A stretch of 53,888 nucleotides of DNA, from assembly GCF_001261915.1 (NCBI RefSeq), contig NZ_CVRT01000067.1, forward strand, positions 1 through 53,888, read 5' to 3'. Position 1 is the first letter of the stretch. Every line of letters starts with the position of its first letter. The notes below the pieces were generated by a model. The model was not told where the DNA came from. It searched no databases and was given only the letters and a program-made list of their open reading frames with translations. A program made the translations under genes and the position numbers. This DNA comes from Halorubrum sp. SD626R. GTDB lineage: Archaea > Halobacteriota > Halobacteria > Halobacteriales > Haloferacaceae. Of the stretch, positions 1-8,379 are shown one piece after another.

Positions 1-55
1 CATCGAGACGCACATCCCGCCGCTGATGGAGGTCCCGTGGCTGGAAGTCGAGTGA
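1..55 (+). CDS. 3' end of an unidentified protein-coding gene (partial)
   Basis: An open frame enters from the left edge and stops at TGA 53-55; its last residues read IETHIPPLMEVPWLEVE. Codon usage is GC3-rich like the neighbouring genes, so this is probably a true C-terminus. Seventeen residues are too few to name a family. It lies 61 bases upstream of the glycosyltransferase on the same strand, so the two could be co-transcribed. Confidence 0.5.
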   Translation, partial: IETHIPPLMEVPWLEVE

Positions 56-116
56 GCGGGCGGTCGGCGGCCGCCCGCGCCGCCGCGACCGCGGCGGTCG
101 CCGACGCGACCGCGCG

Positions 117-1130
117 ATGAAGGTCAGTCACTACTTCGAGTTCGAGGACCACGTGACGGGCGGCATCAGGGAGTCGGTCGTCCACCAGCGGAAGATGCTC
201 GACCGGGAGTCGATCGCGTACACGACCGAACCGACCCTCGACGCCGACGTCTTTCACTGCAACCTGATGGGCCCTCGATCGGTGTGGTACGCGAAGCGAG
301 CGCGCGACCGCGGCGTCCCGGTGGTCGCGCACACCCACGTCACCGCCGAGGACTTCGGCGACAGCTTCCGGTTCACAAATGTGCTCGCGAAGCCGCTCAG
401 ACCGTACCTCGGCCGCGCGTACGGCCTCGCCGACGCCTTGGTCTGCCCCTCCGAGTACAACCGCGGCGTGATCGAGGGGTACACCGACCGGCCGACGACC
501 GTCGTCTCGAACGGGGTCGACCGCGAGAAGCTGGCGGGCTTCGAGTCGCTGGAAGCCGAGTACCGCGAGCGGTACGACCTTGACCCGCCGACCGTCTTCC
601 TCGTCGGCCACGTGATTAAGCGGAAGGGGTTAGAGACGTTCGTCGACCTCGCCCGCGCGCTGCCGGACATCGACTTCGCGTGGTTCGGCCCGCTCGACCT
701 CTCGTTGAAGGGCCGCGAGACGACGCGGCTCATCGAGGAGTCGCCGGACAACTGCACGTTCACCGGGTTCGTCGACGACATCCGGGGCGCGTTCGCCGCG
801 GGCGACGTGTTCCTGTTCCCGACCCACGAGGAGAACGAGGGGATCGCGCTGCTGGAGGCGATGACGGCCGGGAAGGCGGTCGTCGTCCGCGACATCGAGA
901 CGTTCTCGTGGCTCGACGACGAGGCGGACTGCCTCAAGGTCGACCCCGCCGACGGCGACTCGGCGGGCGGCGCCGACTCGGAGACCGCGGCCTTCGCCGA
1001 CGCGATCCGACGGCTGGAGGACCCAGCGCTCCGCGAGCGGCTGGGGTCGAACGCGGCCGCGCGCAGCGAGGCGTTCTCCCTCGACGCGATCGCGGCCGAG
1101 TACCGATCGCTGTACGAGCGGCTGATCTGA
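117..1130 (+). CDS. Glycosyltransferase family 4 (GT-B fold)
   Basis: A 337-residue protein with the layout of GT4 retaining glycosyltransferases, which move a sugar from a nucleotide-sugar donor to an acceptor such as a lipid or growing glycan at the inner membrane face. The N-terminal half is the acceptor domain. The linker motif VVSNGVDREK (about residue 130) and KRKGLETF (about 168) introduce the donor domain, and ENEGIALLEAM (about 240-250) is the E-x7-E motif that contacts the donor sugar. The start at 117 puts a beta-strand plus the GG loop (HVTGGIRES) at the N-terminus, as expected for the fold. No membrane segment is visible. The acceptor cannot be deduced; glycolipid or surface-glycan synthesis are possible. 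Family assignment is firm, substrate unknown. Confidence 0.85.
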   Translation: MKVSHYFEFEDHVTGGIRESVVHQRKMLDRESIAYTTEPTLDADVFHCNLMGPRSVWYAKRARDRGVPVVAHTHVTAEDFGDSFRFTNVLAKPLRPYLGRAYGLADALVCPSEYNRGVIEGYTDRPTTVVSNGVDREKLAGFESLEAEYRERYDLDPPTVFLVGHVIKRKGLETFVDLARALPDIDFAWFGPLDLSLKGRETTRLIEESPDNCTFTGFVDDIRGAFAAGDVFLFPTHEENEGIALLEAMTAGKAVVVRDIETFSWLDDEADCLKVDPADGDSAGGADSETAAFADAIRRLEDPALRERLGSNAAARSEAFSLDAIAAEYRSLYERLI

Positions 1131-1227
1131 CTCCCGTTCGGCCGCCCGAAGCACTCTGGGCGCCTCCGGCGGCGGTCTCGCCGAAACCGCAGTTGGTATG
1201 ACCCTGAGCGTTCTCCCTGCAGGTAAC

Positions 1228-2004
1228 ATGACACGCGTGAGCGTCATCGGCTGCGGAAACATGGGGGGTGCCCTGCTGCGCGGCCTCGCGAGGACCGGAT
1301 CGTATCACCTGACCGCGATCGACATCGACCCGGACGTGCTCGCCGGCATCGAGGACGCCGCCGACGAGACGACGGACGACGTCGCGGCCGCGAGAGACGC
1401 GGACATCGTCATCCTCGCCGTGAAACCCGACGTCGCCGAGCACGTGCTGGCCGACCTCGATCTGAGCGCCGATCAGCAGCTCGTGACGCTGGCCGCGGGG
1501 CTCCCCCGCGACTTCGTCGCCGAGCGGACCTCCGCGACGGTCGTCCGGATCATGCCCAACCTCGCGGCGGAGACCGGCGACATGGCGGCGGCGGCGACGA
1601 ACGAAGGGCTCACCGACGGGGTCCGCGCGATGCTCGACGACGCCGGCGAGTTCGTGGAGGTCGGCGAGTCGCTGATGGACGTCTCGACCGCCGTCAACGG
1701 CAGCGGCCCCGCCTTCGCGTTTTACCTCATCGACGCGGTGAAGCAAGCCGGGATCGACGGGGGGCTCGACCCCGAGCAGGCCGAGACGCTCGCGGCACAG
1801 ACGTTCAAGGGCGCGGCCGAGACCGTCCTCCGCGACGACCGCACCGTGGACGAGCTCATCGACGCGGTCTGCTCGCCGAACGGGACGACGATCGAGGGGA
1901 TGGAGGTCCTGTGGGACAGCGACGCCGACGAGGCGGTGATCGACGCCGTCGCGGCGGCCGAGGAGCGCTCGCGGGAGCTCGCAGAGGCGTTCGATGACGA
2001 GTGA
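1228..2004 (+). CDS. proC: Pyrroline-5-carboxylate reductase
   Basis: Last step of proline synthesis: NAD(P)H-dependent reduction of 1-pyrroline-5-carboxylate to proline in the cytoplasm. The 258-residue product opens with [14 protein letters not shown], the Rossmann dinucleotide motif, so the ATG at 1228 is preferred over the in-frame ATG at 1198, which would add ten residues unlike the family. ILAVKPD (about residue 73) and [10 protein letters not shown] (about 156) are P5C reductase signatures, and the C-terminal helical dimerisation domain is complete. It overlaps proB by 11 bases, beginning a proC-proB-proA operon that covers the whole glutamate-to-proline route. Confidence 0.93.
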   Translation: MTRVSVIGCGNMGGALLRGLARTGSYHLTAIDIDPDVLAGIEDAADETTDDVAAARDADIVILAVKPDVAEHVLADLDLSADQQLVTLAAGLPRDFVAERTSATVVRIMPNLAAETGDMAAAATNEGLTDGVRAMLDDAGEFVEVGESLMDVSTAVNGSGPAFAFYLIDAVKQAGIDGGLDPEQAETLAAQTFKGAAETVLRDDRTVDELIDAVCSPNGTTIEGMEVLWDSDADEAVIDAVAAAEERSRELAEAFDDE

Positions 2005-2878
2005 CGGCGTCGCCGCCGGGGCGGTGGACGCGGCGGCCGTCGAGCGCACGCGGACCGCGGCCGCCGAGGCCGACCGCGTGGTGGTGAAGGCCGGCACCAA
2101 CTCCCTCACCGACGCGGAGTCGCGGCTCGACCGCGTGAAGCTCGACAAGCTCGTCGCCGACGTGATGGACCTCCGCCGTCGCGGCAAGGAGGTCGTCCTC
2201 GTCTCCTCCGGGGCCGTCGGCGCCGGTATCGGCCGGCTCGGGAACGGCGGCGGGAACGCCGCGGTCGACGTCGACGAGGGGCGCGACGAGATCGAGGAGA
2301 GCCAGGCGCTGTCGACGGTCGGCCAGAGCCTCCTGATGCGTCACTACACGCAGAGCTTCGACCGGTACGACCAGCCGGTCGCGCAGATCCTCGTGACCGG
2401 CGCCGACCTCGACACCCCCGAGCGGTTCGACAACTTCACGAACACCGTCGAGACCCTCCTGGAGTGGGGCGTCGTCCCCGTCATCAACGAGAACGACGCG
2501 GTCGCGACCGACGAGCTGCGGATCGGCGACAACGACATGCTGTCGGCCTCGGTCGCCATCGCGCTCGGCGTCGACCTCCTGGTCACGCTCACCGACGTCG
2601 GCGGCGTCTACACCGGGAATCCGAAGCGCGACGCGGACGCGACGCTCATCGAGGCCGTGGGCGCGAACTACGACGCCGTCCGGGAGCTCATCGGCGAGAG
2701 CACGACCTCCGAGTTCGGCGGGATCCAGACGAAGGTCGAGGGCGCCCGCGACGTGGCGGAGCACGGCGCGCCCGCCGTCATCGCCGGGTCAGAGAGACGG
2801 GACGTGCTGGAGCGGATCGCAGCCGCTAAACCGACGGGCACGCTATTCGTGCCGACAGCGGGTGAGACGAATGAGTGA
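1994..2878 (+). CDS. proB: Glutamate 5-kinase
   Basis: First committed step of proline synthesis: ATP-dependent phosphorylation of glutamate to gamma-glutamyl phosphate. The 294-residue protein is an amino-acid kinase (AAK) domain: [11 protein letters not shown] near residue 33 is the phosphate-binding start of the fold, SSGAVGAG near 70 is the glycine-rich turn, and [10 protein letters not shown] and GNDMLSA-type segments (as IGDNDMLSA) form the glutamate/ATP site. Bacterial ProB of about 370 residues carries a C-terminal PUA domain; here the protein ends after the kinase domain, as in other archaeal versions. It overlaps proC by 11 bases at its start and proA by 8 at its end, indicating translational coupling. 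Proline may also matter as an osmolyte, but nothing in the sequence shows that. Confidence 0.92.
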   Translation: MTSDGVAAGAVDAAAVERTRTAAAEADRVVVKAGTNSLTDAESRLDRVKLDKLVADVMDLRRRGKEVVLVSSGAVGAGIGRLGNGGGNAAVDVDEGRDEIEESQALSTVGQSLLMRHYTQSFDRYDQPVAQILVTGADLDTPERFDNFTNTVETLLEWGVVPVINENDAVATDELRIGDNDMLSASVAIALGVDLLVTLTDVGGVYTGNPKRDADATLIEAVGANYDAVRELIGESTTSEFGGIQTKVEGARDVAEHGAPAVIAGSERRDVLERIAAAKPTGTLFVPTAGETNE

Positions 2879-4208
2879 AACGACGGAGGTCGAGCGGGAC
2901 ACGGACGAACTGATCGAGGAGTCGGGGCGGGCCGCGCTGCGGCTCGCCAACGCCGACGAGGCGACCCGGAACGACGCGCTCCGGTCGATCGCCGACGCGC
3001 TTCGCGCGAACGAGGCGGCGATCCTCGACGCGAACGCGCGGGACGTCGAGGCGGCCGAGGAGATGCTGGCGCGCGGCGAGTACTCGCAGGCGCTCGTCGA
3101 CCGCCTGAAGCTCGACGCGGCGAAGCTCGACGACATCGCCGGGATGGTTGAATCCGTCGCCGAGCAGGAGGACCCCCTCGGCCGGACGCTCGCGGCCCGC
3201 GAGCTCGACGAGGGGCTGGAGCTGTTCCGCGTCTCGGTGCCCATCGGCGTGGTCGCGACCGTCTTCGAATCGCGGCCGGACGCGCTCGTCCAGATCGCGG
3301 CGCTCGCGCTGAAGTCGGGTAACGCCGTCATCCTCAAGGGCGGCAGCGAGGCGAGCGAGTCGAACCGCGTCCTCCACCGCGTGATCCGCGAGGCGACCGC
3401 GGACCTGCCCGACGGCTGGGCGGGGCTCGTCGAGGCCCACGAGGAGGTCGACCGCCTCCTCGAACGCGACGACGCGGTCGACCTGGTGATGCCGCGGGGC
3501 TCCTCGGAGTTCGTCTCGTACATCCAGGACAACACGCAGATCCCGGTGCTCGGCCACACGGAGGGCGTCTGTCACGTCTACGTCGACGACGACGCTGACG
3601 TGGATATGGCCGCCGACGTCGCCTTCGACGCGAAGGTCCAGTACCCGGCCGTCTGCAACGCGGTCGAGACGCTGCTCGTGAACGAGTCGATCGCGCCCGA
3701 TCTCCTGCCCGACCTCGTCGACCGCTACGAGGAGGCGGGCGTCGAGCTCCGCGGCGACGCCGCGACCCGCGAGATCGTCGACGTCGGCGCGGCGACGGAC
3801 GACGACTGGGACACCGAGTACGGCGACCTCGAACTGTCGATCAAGCTCGTCGGCGACGCCTACGAGGCGGTCGAACACGTCAACGCGCACGGCTCGAAAC
3901 ACACCGAGTCCATCGTGACGGAGGACCGGGCGACCGCCGACGCGTTCATGACCGGGATCGACGCCGCGAGCGTCTTCCACAACGCCTCGACGCGCTTCGC
4001 CGACGGCTACCGCTACGGCCTCGGCGCCGAGGTCGGCATCTCGACCGGGAAGGTCCACGCGCGCGGCCCGGTCGGGCTGGAGGGGCTCACCACCTACAAG
4101 TACTACCTGGAAGGCGACGGGCACCTCGTCGCGAGCTACAGCGGCGAGGACGCGCTCCCGTTCACGCACCGCGAACTCGACGCCGAGTGGGCGGTCGGCG
4201 GCGAGTGA
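2871..4208 (+). CDS. proA: Gamma-glutamyl phosphate reductase
   Basis: Reduces gamma-glutamyl phosphate with NADPH to glutamate-5-semialdehyde, which cyclises to the ProC substrate. The 445-residue product has the aldehyde-dehydrogenase fold. The nucleotide-binding segment [17 protein letters not shown] and [13 protein letters not shown] are typical of ProA, and the catalytic cysteine lies in [14 protein letters not shown] (about residue 262). The C-terminal [16 protein letters not shown] block is also diagnostic. ATG at 2871 follows the family N-terminus; a GTG at 2862 in frame would add three residues. Its start overlaps the end of proB. Full length, no lesion seen. Confidence 0.94.
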   Translation: MSETTEVERDTDELIEESGRAALRLANADEATRNDALRSIADALRANEAAILDANARDVEAAEEMLARGEYSQALVDRLKLDAAKLDDIAGMVESVAEQEDPLGRTLAARELDEGLELFRVSVPIGVVATVFESRPDALVQIAALALKSGNAVILKGGSEASESNRVLHRVIREATADLPDGWAGLVEAHEEVDRLLERDDAVDLVMPRGSSEFVSYIQDNTQIPVLGHTEGVCHVYVDDDADVDMAADVAFDAKVQYPAVCNAVETLLVNESIAPDLLPDLVDRYEEAGVELRGDAATREIVDVGAATDDDWDTEYGDLELSIKLVGDAYEAVEHVNAHGSKHTESIVTEDRATADAFMTGIDAASVFHNASTRFADGYRYGLGAEVGISTGKVHARGPVGLEGLTTYKYYLEGDGHLVASYSGEDALPFTHRELDAEWAVGGE

Positions 4209-4245
4209 GGGCGTCGCGGTCGGGTTCGCTTCCGACCCCCGGACG

Positions 4246-4899
4246 CTACCCCTGCATCAGGTTCATCACTTCGTCGGCGACCTCGGACTCGACGGCGACG
4301 ACGTAGCGCTCCCCCGGCGTCAGGGTCGTGTCCGGACGGGCGACCCGGTGGCCGTCGGCGTCGGAGACGACGATCGCGCCGGCCGGGAAGCGGACCTCGG
4401 TGAGCGACTTCCCCGCGGCCGGCGCGCCCTCGGCGACGCGGATCAGCATGATGTCGAGGTCGCCCGTCACGTCCGCCAGCGTCTGGACGTCGCTACCCAC
4501 CACCTCGTTGGCCGCCACGCGGGCACCGGCGCGCTCGGGGAACAGCACCGCGTCGACGAACCGCGTGTACGCCTCGCCGGCGGCGCGGTCGATCCGGGCG
4601 ACCGTTCGGATCTCCGGTGACAGCTCCGTCGCGGCCAGACAGACGGCGAGGTTCAGTCCCGTCTCGCCGGTGAGCGACGCGATCACGTCGGCCCGCTCGA
4701 TGCCCGCCTGTTCGATGATGTCCGGGTTGGTCGCGTCGCCGCGGATGACGGTCGCGACCCACTCGTCGGCGATCTCGGAGACGATCCGCTCGTCGCGTTC
4801 GATGATCGTCACCTCGTGGCCGCGGTCCGCGAGGATCTCCGCCGTCTGGAAGCCGACGCGTCCGCCGCCCGCGATCACGACGTCGAGTGAACTGGTCAT
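4246..4899 (-). CDS. TrkA-type RCK protein (NAD-binding regulator of cation transport), copy 1
   Basis: A 217-residue protein with an N-terminal RCK_N Rossmann domain (VVIAGGGRVGFQTAEIL at residues 7-23, then an acidic residue after strand 2 in TIIERDE) and a C-terminal RCK_C domain of about 75 residues. Such proteins bind nucleotides or NAD(H) and gate K+ channels or transporters from the cytoplasmic side. It starts 3 bases after the stop of the APC permease on the same strand, so the two form an operon and the permease is the obvious partner. A colinear paralogue of identical length lies across the permease (6571-7224). No TrkH/KtrB pore protein is in the window. Confidence 0.82.
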   Translation of the reverse strand: MTSSLDVVIAGGGRVGFQTAEILADRGHEVTIIERDERIVSEIADEWVATVIRGDATNPDIIEQAGIERADVIASLTGETGLNLAVCLAATELSPEIRTVARIDRAAGEAYTRFVDAVLFPERAGARVAANEVVGSDVQTLADVTGDLDIMLIRVAEGAPAAGKSLTEVRFPAGAIVVSDADGHRVARPDTTLTPGERYVVAVESEVADEVMNLMQG

Positions 4900-4902
4900 G
4901 GG

Positions 4903-6357
4903 TTACTCTTCAGCCTCCGGGGTGATTTCGGTGTCGGCCGCCGCGGCGCCGGTCTCCGCCTCCGCGCGGAACCGGTTCAGCGCGAGGTACGCGACGCCGC
5001 CGAGCAGGATCCACGCCGCGCTGAGCCCCAGCGCCAGCGGATCCGTCCGCAGCAGATACTCCACGAGCACCCCGGTCAGGACGAGGTTGAGCGCGATCCC
5101 GATCAGCGGCGGCGCCGGGTAGAAGGGCATCTCGTAGGGGCGGTACATGTTCGGGCGCTCGCGGCGGAGCCTGATCGCGGCGACGTTGACGATGACGAAC
5201 GACAGCAGGAAGAAGAGGCTCGACATGTTGCCGGCGCTCTGGGTCGGGAGCGCGACGGAGCCGAGCATCACCACCGCGCTGGCGAGGATCGCGACGAACG
5301 GCGTCCCGTAGCGGTGGTGGATCTGCCCGAACGAGGGCAGGAGTTGCCCCTCGCGTCCCATCGAGAACGCGACCCGCGAGGAGGCGATCACGACCGCGTT
5401 CAGCGCGGTCAGCGTCGAGAACACCGCTCCGAAGACGACGAGCGCGCCGCCGTTCCGGATGATCGGCAGGTCCGTGGGCATAAAGGAGGTCGCGGCCGCG
5501 GCGATGCCGGCCTCGCCCGCCTCCGCGAGCCCGCTCGCGCCGAGCGTCCCGATGGCGACGGCGACGACGGCCAGGTAGACGACGACGGTCACCGCGAGGC
5601 TCACGAAGATCGCCTTCGGGATGTTCTCGCGGGGGTTCTCCACCTCCTCCGTGACGGTAGTGATGAGGTCGTACCCCTCGAAGGCGATGAACGTGAGCCC
5701 CATCGCCGGCAGGACCGCGCCCGCCCCGCTCCCCTCCGGGAACAGCGGCTGGAACTCCGCCCCGGAGAACATCGGCGACGCCAGCCCGAAGGCGACGAAC
5801 ACAACCAGGATGGACACCTTGATGATCGTGAACACGGTCTCGGCGCTCCCGCTGGCCGCGGTCGAGACCGCGTTGAGCGCTACTAGGCCCAGCACCGCGA
5901 CGAACGCCAGCAGGAAGCCGACGGGGAGCGCCGCGTCGACGACCGGGAGAGCGACCGCGCCGACCTCTCCCGGCGGCGGGACGATCCGGTAGACGTGTAA
6001 CAGCTCCAGGAAGTTCGGGGCGAAGCCCAGCGCGTACAGCGCTCCCGCGATCATGTACGCGAACCAGAGCATCCAGCCCATGATGAACGACGAGAGGTCG
6101 TCGAAGATCTCCCGGACGAAGGCGTACCCGCCGCCGCTCTTGGGTATCGAACTCGCGAGCTCGGCGTACGACAGCCCGGTGAACGCGGTGACGACCCCGT
6201 TCAGCGCGAAGACGACGATCGCGGCCGGGCCGGCGATCTCGGCTGCCAGCCCGGTCAACACGAAGATGCCGGCACCGATCATCGCCCCCATACCGATCAT
6301 CGTCGCGTCGAGCAGACCGAGCTCGGCCTCGGGAGACCGAGTCTGACTTCCACTCAT
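4903..6357 (-). CDS. APC superfamily permease (amino acid or possibly K+ transport)
   Basis: A 484-residue integral membrane protein with about 12 hydrophobic segments. The first segment carries MIGMGAMIGAGIFVLTGLAA, the unwound TM1 substrate-binding motif of the amino acid-polyamine-organocation superfamily; FAFEGYDL-type sequence (as FIAFEGYDLITT) marks TM6. The ATG at 6357 is chosen because the 21 residues before it (to 6420) are unlike the family. The gene is coupled to an RCK protein (3-base gap) and faces a second RCK gene. APC members are usually amino acid permeases, but some (KimA type) carry K+, and two adjacent RCK genes make cation transport or cation-gated amino acid transport worth considering. 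Family firm, substrate inferred only. Confidence 0.85.
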   Translation of the reverse strand: MSGSQTRSPEAELGLLDATMIGMGAMIGAGIFVLTGLAAEIAGPAAIVVFALNGVVTAFTGLSYAELASSIPKSGGGYAFVREIFDDLSSFIMGWMLWFAYMIAGALYALGFAPNFLELLHVYRIVPPPGEVGAVALPVVDAALPVGFLLAFVAVLGLVALNAVSTAASGSAETVFTIIKVSILVVFVAFGLASPMFSGAEFQPLFPEGSGAGAVLPAMGLTFIAFEGYDLITTVTEEVENPRENIPKAIFVSLAVTVVVYLAVVAVAIGTLGASGLAEAGEAGIAAAATSFMPTDLPIIRNGGALVVFGAVFSTLTALNAVVIASSRVAFSMGREGQLLPSFGQIHHRYGTPFVAILASAVVMLGSVALPTQSAGNMSSLFFLLSFVIVNVAAIRLRRERPNMYRPYEMPFYPAPPLIGIALNLVLTGVLVEYLLRTDPLALGLSAAWILLGGVAYLALNRFRAEAETGAAAADTEITPEAEE

Positions 6358-6570
6358 CGATCGGATCGTTCGTTTCCTGTGTCGTCCATCGTCCAGTTGA
6401 AGCGGGGATTGTGCAAACACTTCATTTGCCGGGTTGATTTTGCTGTGTCAGTAATTGTGATGAACTCTCATAACGTTTTATCCGATCGGCGGACGAGGCT
6501 CGAAACCGATGTACCGGACGCATCGGAGTCCGAGGCGAATCGAGACCGGCGCTGACCGAGAGCCGCCCCG
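6358..6570. promoter_or_regulatory. Divergent promoter region between permease and second RCK gene
   Basis: This 213-base gap separates two divergent starts and holds the most AT-rich stretch nearby, at about 6415-6482, including CATAACGTTTTATCC (6469-6483), a plausible TATA box for the rightward gene. Divergent promoters serving the permease/RCK operon and the second RCK gene would allow shared control. No operator repeat was identified. Confidence 0.4.
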
Positions 6571-7224
6571 ATGACCCGGACGAAGCGGTTCGTCATCGCG
6601 GGCGGCGGACGCGTCGGGCTGCAGGCGGCCGAGAACCTCACGGACCGCGGTCACGACGTGGTGCTGATCGAGGCCGACGGGGAGCGCGTCGAGGAACTGT
6701 CGGACGCGTACCTTGGACCGGTCATCCACGGCGACGCCACGCGCGTGTCGATCCTCAAACAGGCGGACCTCGCCGGCGCCGACGCCATCGCCGCCCTCAC
6801 CGACGAGACGGGGACGAACATGGAGGTCTGTATGACGGCGCACCACCTCGCACCGTCGATCCGGACGCTCGCCCGGTCGGAGGCCCGGACCGAGGAGGGA
6901 CGCGACGAGGTCGTCGACGCCACGCTGATCCCGACGTCGCTCGGCGGCGACCACGCGGCCGACATGCTCACCGGCGAGGGGATCCGGACGCTCGTGTTCC
7001 CCACCGCGGAGCTCGACATCATCGAGCTCACCGTCACCGAGTCGGCCCCAGTGGCGGGGCACCGGCTCGACGAGGTCGCGCTCCCGACGGGGAGCCTCCT
7101 CATCTCGACCGCGGACCGGGAGGCGCTCGCCGGTCCGGAGACGATGCTTGAGCCCTCGGAGCGGTACATCCTCGCCGTCGAGTCGGGGGTCGCCGACGAG
7201 GTCGTGAAGCTCTTCCGCGGCTGA
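6571..7224 (+). CDS. TrkA-type RCK protein, copy 2
   Basis: A 217-residue paralogue of the RCK protein at 4246-4899, with the same order of motifs: FVIAGGGRVGLQAAENL (dinucleotide-binding loop), HGDATRVSILKQA, TDETGTNMEVC and a C-terminal domain ending LAVESGVADEVVKLFRG, which aligns end to end with copy 1. The two copies flank the APC permease in opposite orientation, suggesting duplication and possibly a hetero-oligomeric gating ring. The start ATG gives the usual N-terminus just ahead of strand 1. Confidence 0.82.
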   Translation: MTRTKRFVIAGGGRVGLQAAENLTDRGHDVVLIEADGERVEELSDAYLGPVIHGDATRVSILKQADLAGADAIAALTDETGTNMEVCMTAHHLAPSIRTLARSEARTEEGRDEVVDATLIPTSLGGDHAADMLTGEGIRTLVFPTAELDIIELTVTESAPVAGHRLDEVALPTGSLLISTADREALAGPETMLEPSERYILAVESGVADEVVKLFRG

Positions 7225-7303
7225 TCGGCTCCCGGCATCGGCTGAACCCACCGCCGAGCGCCTCTCGCGGTAGATCGTCGATCTCGATCGTCCGCATATT
7301 CGG

Positions 7304-7316
7304 TATAGCGATATAC
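7304..7316 (+). repeat. TATAGCGATATAC element, copy 1
   Basis: A 13-base AT-rich motif inside a longer partly symmetric stretch (GGTATA at 7302 and TATACC at 7319-7324 form inverted ends). Near-identical copies occur at 11078-11090 and, on the other strand, at 13043-13055. All three are intergenic. The role is unknown; a protein-binding site, a promoter element or a transcript end are possibilities. Confidence 0.45.
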
Positions 7317-7438
7317 AGTATACCTGTGCGGATTCGGACGGAATCGAGTCGTCTGATAGAAGACATAATCCGCGTCTCGATCCGGGAATTCGCAGCCACT
7401 CCGGAATCGTTACCCGGCGCGCCGCCGCAACGACCGGC

Positions 7439-8272
7439 ATGGCCGACTCCGACTGGGGCGACTGGCTGCCGCGCGCGGTGGCCGGCGCCGACCCCGACAC
7501 GGTTGCGCTGTGGTACCTGGGCTGTAACGGCTTCGCGATCAAGGGCAGCGAGGGCACCGTCCTCTGGATCGACCCGTACGCGGGGACGGGCGACCCGCCC
7601 CGGACGGTCCGGATGATCCCGGTCCCGTTCGACCCGGCCGACGTCGACGAGGCGGACGCGGTGCTCGCGACCCACGAGCACACGGACCACGTCCACGGGC
7701 CCTCGCAGGCGCCGATCCTCGCGAACACCGACGCCGACTTCGTCGCGCCCGACGACTCGCTCGCGGTCGCGCGCGAGGAGGAACGGTGGACCGACGAGTG
7801 GGACGTCGACGAGGAGGCCTTCCTGGAGGTGACCGAGGGCGACGAACTGCGGATCGGCGAGTTCGCGGTTCACGTCGTCGAGACGCACGACCCGGACGCC
7901 ACACATCCGGTCGGGTACGTGATCGAACACGACGCCGGCACCGTCTTCCACGCCGGGGACAGCAAGCCCGCGGCGTCGTTCCCGGGGCTCGCCGACGAGT
8001 TCGACGTCGACCTCGGAATCCTGGCGTTCGGGTCCGTCGGCAACGTCCCCGACAAGGAGACGGGCGAGCCGGTCCGCACGAAGTGGTACAGCGACGAGAA
8101 CGAGGTCGCGAAGGCCGCGAACGACCTCGAACTGGACCGGCTCGTCCCGACGCACTGGGACATGTGGAAGGGGCTGACGGCGGACCCGACCGCGCTCCAC
8201 GAGCACGTGCGGAGCTTCGACCACCCGAACCGGCTGGATATCGTCGAGATCGGTGACCGGATCGACCTGTAG
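7439..8272 (+). CDS. MBL-fold metal-dependent hydrolase (UlaG-like)
   Basis: A 277-residue cytoplasmic protein of the metallo-beta-lactamase superfamily. ATHEHTDHVHG (residues about 77-87) is the H-x-H-x-D-H zinc-binding motif, VFHAGDSKP (about 170) supplies the bridging aspartate, and PTHWDMWKG (about 238) the last histidine. The layout resembles the UlaG/L-ascorbate-6-phosphate lactonase-like group, which in archaea are mostly uncharacterised. It stands alone between the RCK gene and a coiled-coil protein, so context does not reveal a substrate. Fold firm, reaction unknown. Confidence 0.82.
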   Translation: MADSDWGDWLPRAVAGADPDTVALWYLGCNGFAIKGSEGTVLWIDPYAGTGDPPRTVRMIPVPFDPADVDEADAVLATHEHTDHVHGPSQAPILANTDADFVAPDDSLAVAREEERWTDEWDVDEEAFLEVTEGDELRIGEFAVHVVETHDPDATHPVGYVIEHDAGTVFHAGDSKPAASFPGLADEFDVDLGILAFGSVGNVPDKETGEPVRTKWYSDENEVAKAANDLELDRLVPTHWDMWKGLTADPTALHEHVRSFDHPNRLDIVEIGDRIDL

Positions 8273-8379
8273 CCGGTCCGATCTCGGCGGTCGAGTCCCC
8301 TGACCTCGGGCCGGCGGTGGTTATCAGCGCCGAAACGCGGCCCGTGGAATTTAAGCCCCTGCTCCGGGAGGGTCTCCGT

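Noticed and set aside
254..1234. Long minus-strand open frame opposite the glycosyltransferase
   Set aside because: It lies antisense to a gene with clear GT4 motifs, is rich in serine and arginine as expected from the opposite strand of GC-rich DNA, and has no recognised family.
934..2187. 417-codon minus-strand frame over the proline operon
   Set aside because: It is antisense to proC and to the ends of its neighbours, with arginine-rich low-complexity composition; it arises from GC bias.
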